Shown here: piece by piece, positions 14,578 to 20,848 of the stretch
Layout: each line of letters begins with the position of its first letter
Numbering within the stretch: position 1 is the stretch's first letter
NCBI GenBank assembly: GCA_964582365.1
Contig: CAZOQV010000012.1
Location: 1-20,856, forward strand
Source of the DNA: WARW01 sp964582365
GTDB taxonomy: Bacteria > Patescibacteriota > Microgenomatia > UBA12405
Direction: 5' to 3'
DNA length: 20,856 nucleotides
Position numbers and translations under genes: made by a program
Notes under the pieces: model-generated
What the model saw: only the letters and a program-made list of their open reading frames with translations
Database searches by the model: none
Told to the model about the DNA's origin: nothing

Positions 14578-15522
14578 GAGATTTTTAGTGATGAGGTCGT
14601 TGAGTTTTTTGATGCTGTCGGGATCGACAATGGAAGTGGCAATTTGAGCTTTGATTAATTTTTTTAATTTAACAACTTCTTTTGGATCGATAGTGTCAGT
14701 TTTGGTCAAAACAATGATTTCTGGTTTTTTAGCTAAAGTGGAACTGTAATTGGCTAACTCTTGACGAATAATTTGATAATCTTTAAGAGGATCAGGCGAA
14801 TCAGCAGCAATACAGTGAATCAAAAGACTGGTTCTTTCAACATGTTTTAAAAATTTATCACCAAGTCCTTTTCCGGTGGCAGCACCTTCAATAAGTCCCG
14901 GAATATCGGCAATAATTAGACCACCTTTGGTGACACCTAAATTTGGTTCGAGAGTAGTAAAAGAATAATTAGCTACTTTAGCGTTAGCAGGAGTGAGCTC
15001 ATTTAAAAGACTAGTTTTGCCGGCATTAGGCAAGCCAATTAAACCAATTTGAGCGATTAATTTTAGTTGTAAAAATAATTTTTTAGTCTGAGTTTTAAAG
15101 CCTAATTCTCTTTCTTTTGGAGCTTGATTAGTAGAAGCCTTAAAACAAAAATTACCACGACCACCACTGCCACCTCTGGCCATTAAAACTTTCTGGCCAA
15201 TTTCAGTTAATTCAACAGAAGTACCATTGTCGTAAGTAGCAAGAGTGCCAACGGGAACTTCGATAACTAAATCTTCACCATTTTTACCAGTGCAATTGTT
15301 ATGACCACCTTGTTCACCTCTTTGGGCAGAATAAACTTTGGCATGACGAAATTGATTTAATTTACTAATATCAGAAACCGCTTCAAAAAAAACGGATCCA
15401 CCATCACCACCAATACCACCATCTGGACCACCTTTAGGGCGAAAAGCATCATTATAAAAATGAGCAACACCATCACCGCCGTCGCCAGCTTTAATTGTAA
15501 TGTGAACTTCGTCGATTAACAT
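14569..15522 (-). CDS. obg: GTPase Obg/CgtA, without the C-terminal OCT domain
   Basis: Protein of 317 residues. The glycine-rich Obg fold is plain: AGDGGDGVAHF, FRPKGGPDGGIGGDGGSV and GEQGGHNNCTGKNGEDL (about 12-86), then RGGSGGRGNFCFKAS. The G domain has GLPNAGKTS (163-171), FTTLEPNLG (switch I), DIPGLIEGA (206-214) and TKTD. The G5 motif is not recognisable, and the protein ends right after the G domain, lacking the OCT domain of longer Obg proteins. Obg acts in 50S assembly and stress signalling. TACAAT lies 6 nt before the ATG, suggesting a leaderless transcript separate from rlmN. Confidence 0.95.
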   Translation of the reverse strand: MLIDEVHITIKAGDGGDGVAHFYNDAFRPKGGPDGGIGGDGGSVFFEAVSDISKLNQFRHAKVYSAQRGEQGGHNNCTGKNGEDLVIEVPVGTLATYDNGTSVELTEIGQKVLMARGGSGGRGNFCFKASTNQAPKERELGFKTQTKKLFLQLKLIAQIGLIGLPNAGKTSLLNELTPANAKVANYSFTTLEPNLGVTKGGLIIADIPGLIEGAATGKGLGDKFLKHVERTSLLIHCIAADSPDPLKDYQIIRQELANYSSTLAKKPEIIVLTKTDTIDPKEVVKLKKLIKAQIATSIVDPDSIKKLNDLITKNLNS

Positions 15523-15528
15523 GAGTGT

Positions 15529-15534
15529 ATTGTA
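15529..15534 (-). promoter_or_regulatory. -10 box of obg, leaderless type
   Basis: TACAAT on the minus strand ends 6 nt before the obg ATG. The -35 region would fall inside the hairpin at 15538-15559. Confidence 0.5.
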
Positions 15535-15537
15535 ACA

Positions 15538-15559
15538 TTTTCCCTTGATGAAGGGAAAA
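15538..15559. other. GC-containing hairpin upstream of obg
   Basis: TTTTCCCTT and AAGGGAAAA form a perfect 9-bp stem around GATG, just upstream of the obg -10 box. It has no strong U tract on the minus strand. It may be an operator or a weak terminator of the upstream genes. Confidence 0.5.
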
Positions 15560-15651
15560 ATTAATTTTTAATTTACAATTTTTAATTTTTAATCAATTTT
15601 AAAATTTAAATATTTTAATTTGAATAAAAATTTCAAATTAAAAATTTTAAA
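15560..15651. repeat. AT spacer between rlmN and obg with a 12-bp hairpin
   Basis: The stretch contains ATTTTTA-like heptamers (about 15560-15600) and a perfect 12-bp inverted repeat, TTTTAATTTGAA at 15613-15624 with its complement at 15632-15643, around 7 nt. No gene is seen. It may end the rlmN transcript. Confidence 0.5.
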
Positions 15652-16647
15652 TTATTTATTAATTATTAACTGACCGCAAGCAGCGGCAAAATCTTGACCG
15701 AAAGATCGGCGAAGAGAATATTCAACTCCAGATTGATCTAGATAATTTATAAAATCTTTTTGTTGAGTTGGAGAAGCCGAAGTCATACCACCTTTAACTG
15801 GATTGAGAGGAATTAAATTTAAAAAGAAAAGCCTATTAGAATGAATAAAATTAACCAATAGTTCGGCATCTTTTTGACTGGTATTGATATTCATCAATGC
15901 ATATTCGAAAAATAATTGGCGATTGGTTTTCCCAACATAATAATTACAAGCGTTTTTTAGTTCGAGTAAAGAATATTTTTTAGCAATGGGCATTATTGAT
16001 TCTCGAATTTTTTGATCGGCGGAATGAAGAGAAATCGCTAAATTAATTTGGGTGTCTAGGTCAGCAAATTCTTTAATTTTGTCGACGACACCAGCAGTAG
16101 AAATACTAATTTTTCTGGCACCGATGTTTAATCCGTCCTTACTATTGATTATATTGATAGCTGCCAATATATTATCCCAATTTAAAAATGGTTCACCCAT
16201 ACCCATAAAAACGACCCGACCAATATATTTTGGATAAATTTTTTGATTCCAATATAAGATTTGATCGACAATTTCTTCTGGGGTTAAGTTCCTTTTAAAT
16301 CCCATTTGGCCAGTGGCACAAAAACTACAACCAAGAGAACAACCAACCTGACTGGAAACACAAACAGTTAGCCAATCTTCGTAATTCATAAAAACTGATT
16401 CAATTTTCTGACCATCGGAAAGTTCCAATAAGGCTTTTTGAGTGGATTCATCACCGACAATTTTTTCTTCCGTGACTGACAAAAGGTTTAAATCTTTTGA
16501 TAATTTTTGACGAAGATCGAGAGACAAATCGGTCATTTGATCGAAATTCGAATAACGACCAGAATAATAATTCTTAACTATTTGACAGTATCTAAAGGCA
16601 GGAAGATTAAGTGAATCTAAAGTTTCTTTTAGTTTTGTTAAATCCAT
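15652..16647 (-). CDS. rlmN: 23S rRNA (adenine-2503-C2)/tRNA methyltransferase RlmN
   Basis: Radical SAM methyltransferase of 331 residues. The cluster ligands are Cys103, Cys107 and Cys110 (GCSLGCSFCATGQMGF). Cys96 and Cys324 stand at the positions of the two cysteines that shuttle the methyl group in E. coli RlmN. VVFMGMGEPFLNWDN and RRSFGQDFAAACGQL are family signatures. RlmN methylates C2 of A2503 in 23S rRNA and A37 in some tRNAs. The related antibiotic-resistance enzyme Cfr is less likely given the housekeeping context. It starts 3 nt after the thioredoxin stop, so the two share an mRNA. Confidence 0.95.
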   Translation of the reverse strand: MDLTKLKETLDSLNLPAFRYCQIVKNYYSGRYSNFDQMTDLSLDLRQKLSKDLNLLSVTEEKIVGDESTQKALLELSDGQKIESVFMNYEDWLTVCVSSQVGCSLGCSFCATGQMGFKRNLTPEEIVDQILYWNQKIYPKYIGRVVFMGMGEPFLNWDNILAAINIINSKDGLNIGARKISISTAGVVDKIKEFADLDTQINLAISLHSADQKIRESIMPIAKKYSLLELKNACNYYVGKTNRQLFFEYALMNINTSQKDAELLVNFIHSNRLFFLNLIPLNPVKGGMTSASPTQQKDFINYLDQSGVEYSLRRSFGQDFAAACGQLIINK

Positions 16648-16650
16648 TTA

Positions 16651-16962
16651 TTATGCCTTATCTATGGCCTTAATATAATCTTCTTTTTGTTTAAAACCGA
16701 TAAGAGTATCAGTAATTTGACCTTTATTAAAAAGAAGAACGGTAGGAATAGCAGAAACATTATATTGAGAAGATAATTCTGGTTCTTCGTCAACATTTAT
16801 TTTAGCAACTTTAACTTTTGAGGATAATTCATTGCCAATTTCTTCAATGATTGGACCAAGCATTTGACAAGGACCACACCAAGGAGCCCAAAAATCGACA
16901 AGAACTTTGCCGTCAAAATCTAAAACTTCGGATTTGAAATTATCTTTATTTAAATTAGTCAT
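16651..16962 (-). CDS. trxA: Thioredoxin
   Basis: Protein of 103 residues with one thioredoxin fold. The redox site is WCGPC (28-32) in FWAPWCGPCQMLGP, and the cis-proline is Pro73 (SAIPT). It reduces protein disulfides in the cytosol; no signal peptide or membrane helix is present. TATAAT lies 7 nt before the ATG, overlapping the 3' end of the upstream gene, so the mRNA is probably leaderless. rlmN follows after 3 nt. Confidence 0.95.
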   Translation of the reverse strand: MTNLNKDNFKSEVLDFDGKVLVDFWAPWCGPCQMLGPIIEEIGNELSSKVKVAKINVDEEPELSSQYNVSAIPTVLLFNKGQITDTLIGFKQKEDYIKAIDKA

Positions 16963-16969
16963 AGTTGTA

Positions 16970-16975
16970 ATTATA
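16970..16975 (-). promoter_or_regulatory. -10 box of trxA, leaderless type
   Basis: Perfect TATAAT on the minus strand, 7 nt before the trxA ATG. The -35 region would be inside the upstream gene and is weak. Confidence 0.6.
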
Positions 16976-16977
16976 CC

Positions 16978-17388
16978 CTATTTGGTTTTAACTAATTTGG
17001 CGCTGTAAATTATTTGTCGAAGAACACCATCTGGGCCTTCAATTTGGTTGGTGCCAGAGAGAATAACAAATTGAGCTAAATAATCCGACATGGCGGTTTT
17101 TAATTCTTTAATTTGCATTTGGGAATCTCTAATTTTATCGACTAAATTAGCGGCTTCTGGACGCGCCATAACTTTTTGTTTAGCGATGGTTTTAATCTTA
17201 GCTAATTTTTTGGCCTCCTGGGCGGCTTCTTGATATTCAACATCACTGTCCAAAATGGAATCAAGCATTGATTTTTGTTCTTGATATTCTTTATCTAAGA
17301 CATCAAACCTGGCAGTAGAGGAATTGATGAGGTTTTCAATATTTAATAAATTAGCGACTTGGTTTGGATTTTGATTTTCGTTTGGCAT
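16978..17388 (-). CDS. Helical hypothetical protein, distantly YlbF-like
   Basis: Protein of 136 residues from the ATG at 17388. A TTG at 17406, overlapping the dus stop codon, would add six residues and could be used by translational coupling. It is rich in Gln, Glu, Lys and Ala and mostly helical, with likely coiled coils (about 15-55 and 85-115): DKEYQEQKSMLDSILDSDVEYQEAAQEAKKLAKIK. The end (GPDGVLRQIIYSAKLVKTK) looks like a beta hairpin. The helical layout recalls YlbF/YmcA-type proteins, but similarity is too weak to name it. It lies between dus and trxA in the translation-related run. Confidence 0.65.
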   Translation of the reverse strand: MPNENQNPNQVANLLNIENLINSSTARFDVLDKEYQEQKSMLDSILDSDVEYQEAAQEAKKLAKIKTIAKQKVMARPEAANLVDKIRDSQMQIKELKTAMSDYLAQFVILSGTNQIEGPDGVLRQIIYSAKLVKTK

Positions 17389-17402
17389 ACCTTTTAACTT
17401 TA

Positions 17403-18452
17403 TCAAGATAAAAACTCGGCTTCAAGTTGTAAAAGGTCAGTAATTGAATTTAGTCGAACTAATTTTGATCGTAATTGCTTGGCATTGGTCAATCCAGAGG
17501 CATAAAACAAAAAATTTTTACGAAGACTGTCAAAACGACGATTGGGAAAAACTTCGGCAAAAAATTGGGCGTGAAGAAGCATGGCAGAAAATCGCTCTTT
17601 TGGATTGGCGACATAATCATTAAAACACCAAGGATTACCACAAGCAGCACGACCGATTAAAACGCCATTAACGCCGTATTTCTGGCAATATTCTATGCCT
17701 TGTGTTTTTGTTTGGATATCACCGTTGCCAAAAATTTTAGTTTTAGTATCTTTAGCTAAATCGACAACTTTTTGAATTTCAGACCAATCGGCAGTGCCAG
17801 CATAAGCCTGTTTTAAGGTACGACCATGAATAGTTAAAAAATCTAAATCCTGAGCTAATAAAAGACTGGCCCAAGATTCAATAGTTGATTGGGTGGTGCC
17901 GAGACGAGTCTTGACAGAGATGGTTGGTTTTTGGGGATGTGATAGAGACGTTGCATGCAACGTCTCTACATTATTGATATTTGAATATTTTTGATTGCGT
18001 TTAATTACTTCTAAAATTTTTTGATTAAGACCAAGATCAGTAATTTTGGTTTTATTATTAAACCAATCATCAATCCCCTGTTTGGTTTTTTGAATAATTT
18101 CAACAGCTAATTCTGGTTTAGCAATTAAAGCGGCACCACTGCCATTTTGAGTGACAGTCTTGGCTGGACAACCCATGTTAATATCAACGCCGTCAAAACC
18201 TAATTCAGATAAAATAATGGCGGATTTATAAAAACTGTCTGGGTCTTTGCCAAATAATTGACCGATAATTGGGCGTTCTTTGGCTGAAAACAAAAGTGTG
18301 TCATAAAGTTTTACACCACCATGACTAATGCCTTCGGCACTGACAAATTCAGTAAACATTAAATCTGGTTTGGCAATTTCTGTTTGTAAAAGACGAAAGG
18401 CTTCATCGGTGATGCCGTCCATGGGAGAAAGAGCAATGATAAAATTTGACAT
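17403..18452 (-). CDS. dus: tRNA-dihydrouridine synthase with a repeat-bearing insert
   Basis: FMN-dependent Dus of 349 residues from the ATG at 18452; an ATG 9 nt further up, inside the AT spacer, adds only MEI. Family motifs: ALSPMDGITDEAFR (about 7-20), DVNMGCPAK-type motif DINMGCPAK with catalytic Cys95, ISVKTRLG (about 178-185), LTIHGRTLKQAY and NGDIQTKTQ. Dus reduces uridine to dihydrouridine in tRNA. About 45 residues between the helix ending KQGIDDW and the ISVKTRLG strand are extra compared with a typical DusB. Their centre, VETLHATSLS, is encoded by a perfect 26-bp palindrome. The frame is intact, so the enzyme probably tolerates the insert in a surface loop. Confidence 0.92.
   Translation of the reverse strand: MSNFIIALSPMDGITDEAFRLLQTEIAKPDLMFTEFVSAEGISHGGVKLYDTLLFSAKERPIIGQLFGKDPDSFYKSAIILSELGFDGVDINMGCPAKTVTQNGSGAALIAKPELAVEIIQKTKQGIDDWFNNKTKITDLGLNQKILEVIKRNQKYSNINNVETLHATSLSHPQKPTISVKTRLGTTQSTIESWASLLLAQDLDFLTIHGRTLKQAYAGTADWSEIQKVVDLAKDTKTKIFGNGDIQTKTQGIEYCQKYGVNGVLIGRAACGNPWCFNDYVANPKERFSAMLLHAQFFAEVFPNRRFDSLRKNFLFYASGLTNAKQLRSKLVRLNSITDLLQLEAEFLS
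17943..17968. repeat. Perfect 26-bp palindromic repeat inside dus
   Basis: The half-site TAGAGACGTTGCA is followed at once by its exact complement. It is more GC-rich than the gene around it. The form resembles small REP/MITE-like palindromes seen in many copies in some bacterial genomes; only one copy is in this window. Confidence 0.8.
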
Positions 18453-18480
18453 AATTTCCAATTTCTAATTTTCAATTTCT
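18453..18480. repeat. 7-bp-period AT spacer upstream of dus
   Basis: AATTTCC, AATTTCT, AATTTTC and AATTTCT follow one another (plus strand) between the dus start and the RRM gene. The period matches the other spacers. Confidence 0.6.
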
Positions 18481-18488
18481 AAAATTAT

Positions 18489-19229
18489 TTATTTTTGTTT
18501 TTTTGACTTGAAAGCGAATTTTGCCCCAACCTTAGAGTGAAAGTTGCGTTGTTTAAAAACAGATGATCGAACATGAAGTTCAGAACTGGATTTATATTCT
18601 GGCTTTTGGCCAGGCTTGGGGATAAATTTCTTCTTTTTATTAAGAGTTGATTCGGAAACATATTTAAGAGTATATTCACCAGTGTTGTTGTGATTTAGAG
18701 ATTTTCCAACAGAATTAAAAACTGGCTTACCACCTTTGTATTCACGGGGTTTGTTTCTTTCACTGAATACTGAAGAAGAATTTGAAGATGATTTATTAAT
18801 ATGTTCTGATCGAGGTGGATATTGACGATTATCAAAAGATTTTTTTTGTTCTCGATAATCCTCAACATCACTGTCTGGATGAGGTAAAAATGGTTGGGCT
18901 TGTCGGCGATTTGAGTGTCTTTCTAAAGATTCTTCATGACGAGCTCGACCTTCTTCGGTTAAAAAAGGATCAGCTTCGGCATAATCGACAATAATGGTTC
19001 GGTCACCAATAAGATAATTATGATATTTTTCTTTGGCCCGAATAGCATCTTCAAGGGTTTCAAATTCGACAAAACCAAGGCCACGACTTTTGCCCCATTG
19101 ATTGTGCATGATACGAACAGAAATAATTTTACCCTCAGCCACAAAAAGAGAAAGAAGTTCCCCTTCTGTGAAACGATAAGGCAAACTGCCTATAAATAGG
19201 CGTTTTGAGACAGGTTTATTTGAAGACAT
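18489..19229 (-). CDS. RRM-domain RNA-binding protein with long basic disordered tail
   Basis: Protein of 246 residues. The N-terminal 85 residues are one RNA recognition motif with RNP2 LFIGSL (11-16) and RNP1 RGLGFVEF (49-56); one aromatic RNP1 position is Leu. Bacterial stand-alone RRM proteins bind single-stranded RNA and are usually about 80-130 residues, so the extra 160 residues here are unusual. The tail is rich in Ser, Arg, Lys, Asn, Gln and Pro, with no hydrophobic core, and ends in a basic stretch (FAFKSKKQK), as in RNA chaperones with unstructured tails. TATAAT lies 10 nt before the ATG, giving a leader of about 3 nt. It is divergent from the MBL gene, 33 nt apart, and opens the run towards dus. 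Confidence 0.85.
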   Translation of the reverse strand: MSSNKPVSKRLFIGSLPYRFTEGELLSLFVAEGKIISVRIMHNQWGKSRGLGFVEFETLEDAIRAKEKYHNYLIGDRTIIVDYAEADPFLTEEGRARHEESLERHSNRRQAQPFLPHPDSDVEDYREQKKSFDNRQYPPRSEHINKSSSNSSSVFSERNKPREYKGGKPVFNSVGKSLNHNNTGEYTLKYVSESTLNKKKKFIPKPGQKPEYKSSSELHVRSSVFKQRNFHSKVGAKFAFKSKKQK

Positions 19230-19239
19230 AGATACCTAT

Positions 19240-19256
19240 ATTATACCTGTTAAAAT
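19240..19256. promoter_or_regulatory. Back-to-back -10 boxes for the RRM and MBL genes
   Basis: TATAAT on the minus strand (19240-19245) serves the RRM gene, with its ATG 10 nt away. TAAAAT on the plus strand (19251-19256) serves the MBL gene, with its ATG 6 nt away. The whole divergent spacer is only 33 nt, so -35 regions would lie inside the opposite genes. Confidence 0.5.
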
Positions 19257-19262
19257 AAAATT

Positions 19263-19883
19263 ATGATTAGATATGAAAAAGTGGTAATTGGAGAACTGGA
19301 TACCAACTGCTATTTGGTGTGGAACGAAGATACAAAAGAATGTTTAGTTATTGATCCGGCTGATGACGGAGTTAGTGTTAGTGAAGAAATAAATCGTTTA
19401 AATTTGAAAGTTAAATATGTTTTTTTAACTCACGGGCATTTTGATCATTGTCTCGGAGCTTTGGATTTAAAATTGATTTATAATGCTGATTTTGGTTGTA
19501 GTAGTGAAGATGCTTTTCTTTTGGATAGACAAGATGAAACGGCTAAGCATTTTTTAAAAAGAGAAATTCAGGTTCCTAATTTTATAAAAATTGATATTGA
19601 TTTAGATAAATTAAAAAGTTTTAAATTAGGTGATGATGTTTTTGAAGTTATAAAAACACCAGGACACACTCCAGGTAGTGTGTGTTTTAAGTCGGGAGGA
19701 CTATTGTTCTCTGGGGATACGTTGTTTTGTGGACTTAGAGGAAGAACTGATTTTAAATATGGATCAACTAAAAAAATATTTGAGAGTTTAAAAAAGTTGA
19801 TGAAATTAAATCCGGATACTTTAGTATTACCAGGACATGGAGATGAAACTACAATTGAAAGAGAGGCTAGGCGTTATTTCTGA
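19263..19883 (+). CDS. Metallo-beta-lactamase-fold hydrolase (glyoxalase II-like)
   Basis: Protein of 206 residues, the size of the small MBL-fold hydrolases often called YcbL or glyoxalase-II-like. The metal site is complete: THGHFDH (His57, His59, Asp61, His62), His134 in TPGHTPGS, Asp152 in FSGDTLF and His192 in LPGHG. TNCYLVWNEDTKECLVIDPAD opens the fold. These enzymes hydrolyse thioesters such as S-lactoylglutathione or related compounds; the C-terminal glutathione-binding domain of true glyoxalase II is missing, so the substrate is open. The last 17 nt overlap the end of the convergent 55-residue gene. Confidence 0.9.
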   Translation: MIRYEKVVIGELDTNCYLVWNEDTKECLVIDPADDGVSVSEEINRLNLKVKYVFLTHGHFDHCLGALDLKLIYNADFGCSSEDAFLLDRQDETAKHFLKREIQVPNFIKIDIDLDKLKSFKLGDDVFEVIKTPGHTPGSVCFKSGGLLFSGDTLFCGLRGRTDFKYGSTKKIFESLKKLMKLNPDTLVLPGHGDETTIEREARRYF

Positions 19884-20034
19884 GATTTTCAATAGTTTCT
19901 TCGAAATTTTTGATGTGATCTTGCTTGATACTTTCCAAAAGTTCAATTAAAAGACCATTGATATAAATTTCAATAGCTTTTGACTGTTCTGGGGTTAATT
20001 TTAACTCTTGTGTTAATTGTTCAATGGTTTGCAT
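19867..20034 (-). CDS. Small helical hypothetical protein (55 residues)
   Basis: From the ATG at 20034 the protein is MQTIEQLTQELKLTPEQSKAI and so on, 55 residues of two predicted amphipathic helices rich in Glu, Gln, Ile and Leu. The LTPEQSKAIEIYINGLL segment resembles an EF-hand-free helical hairpin; no family is recognised. The frame stays open further upstream, but a TTGACT-16-TATAAA promoter sits directly before this ATG and its -10 box ends 7 nt from it, which decides the start. It overlaps the 3' end of the MBL gene by 17 nt, tail to tail. Confidence 0.6.
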   Translation of the reverse strand: MQTIEQLTQELKLTPEQSKAIEIYINGLLIELLESIKQDHIKNFEETIENLRNNA

Positions 20035-20041
20035 TTGACTA

Positions 20042-20069
20042 TTTATAACATTTTGAATTTTTAAGTCAA
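20042..20069 (-). promoter_or_regulatory. Promoter of the 55-residue gene, leaderless type
   Basis: TTGACT (20064-20069) and TATAAA (20042-20047) are 16 nt apart on the minus strand; the ATG follows 7 nt after the -10 box. Confidence 0.6.
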
Positions 20070-20080
20070 TAAATTCATGG

Positions 20081-20096
20081 TATAATTTATTATAAG
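20081..20096 (+). promoter_or_regulatory. -10 boxes before the 200-residue gene
   Basis: TATAAT at 20081-20086 and TATAAG at 20091-20096 precede the ATG at 20102. The second would give a leaderless mRNA, the first a leader of about 10 nt. No clear -35 box or Shine-Dalgarno. Confidence 0.45.
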
Positions 20097-20101
20097 ATAC
20101 T

Positions 20102-20704
20102 ATGACAAATAAAGAAAAACTATCCATTTTAATAACAATAAATAAAGGAGAAAAACTAACTTCAAATGAAAAAAATCATGTGCAAATGTTAGACAATGTT
20201 TTTAGTGAATTAAGCCGTGAATTGGATATAAATGGTAATACTAAAAATTTCAACAAAATGCGAATAAAGTTTGCAGATGAATTAATTGATTATTGGAAAC
20301 AAAAAAATAAATTATATTCCCAAGCTAAAGAAGAAAATAAACTCGTTAATGGCAAATTAATAATAAATGATGAAAAGTTAGAAATTATTCAATCTGGAAT
20401 ATACGATAACGATGATGAAAAGGTCTTGCAGATTAAAAGAGTAACACCGACAGAAGAAGACGAAGTTACTATTACGGCCGGTGTAAATGGAAAAGTTGAT
20501 CAATTTCCATATCCACCAACAATAAAATCAAAAATAAAAAATGATGCAGATAATGATCTTCCCGATCTTTACTATGAAGTTATTTTTAGACGAAATGGAA
20601 TTAGTAAAATTAAAAAAACTACAATTCGAACAAATACTGAAAATAATTCATATATGAAAGATACTAGGGAAATTGATTGTTCAACTTTCGGAATAGAAAT
20701 TTAA
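20102..20704 (+). CDS. Hypothetical protein (200 residues)
   Basis: Protein of 200 residues not recognised. It is soluble, very polar and AT-codon-rich, without signal peptide or membrane helix. The first 90 residues look helical, with a coiled-coil-like part (DELIDYWKQKNKLYSQAKEEN). The rest (LIINDEKLEIIQSGIY, VLQIKRVTPTEEDEVTITAGVNGK, YYEVIFRRNGISKIKKTTI) looks beta-rich. No catalytic motif is seen. It is a single gene between the 55-residue gene, which starts on the other strand, and the tRNA. Confidence 0.65.
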   Translation: MTNKEKLSILITINKGEKLTSNEKNHVQMLDNVFSELSRELDINGNTKNFNKMRIKFADELIDYWKQKNKLYSQAKEENKLVNGKLIINDEKLEIIQSGIYDNDDEKVLQIKRVTPTEEDEVTITAGVNGKVDQFPYPPTIKSKIKNDADNDLPDLYYEVIFRRNGISKIKKTTIRTNTENNSYMKDTREIDCSTFGIEI

Positions 20705-20738
20705 TTAATACTGAACTGCTGAAACACACTAAAATTGC

Positions 20739-20744
20739 TATAAT
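20739..20744 (+). promoter_or_regulatory. Likely -10 box of the tRNA gene
   Basis: TATAAT preceded by TGC (extended -10 form) lies 33 nt before the tRNA. The -35 region is weak. Confidence 0.5.
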
Positions 20745-20777
20745 AAAGCGTATTTTGACGATACTCTGTCAATATAA

Positions 20778-20848
20778 TGCTCTGTCGTCTAATGGTAGGA
20801 CAGTCGGCTCTGAACCGACTAATTGTGGTTCGAATCCATACGGAGCAA
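20778..20848 (+). tRNA. tRNA-Gln(CTG)
   Basis: A 71-nt cloverleaf. The acceptor TGCTCTG pairs with CGGAGCA (one G-T), the D stem is GTCT/GGAC with loop AATGGTA, the anticodon stem GTCGG/CCGAC holds CTCTGAA, and the T arm is TGTGG-TTCGAAT-CCATA. The anticodon CTG reads glutamine codon CAG. The discriminator is A, and the bases after it are not CCA, so CCA must be added after transcription. Confidence 0.9.

Noticed and set aside
20773..20778. TATAAT directly before the tRNA as its promoter
   Set aside because: It touches the first base of the tRNA, so transcription would start inside the gene; the box at 20739 is better placed.
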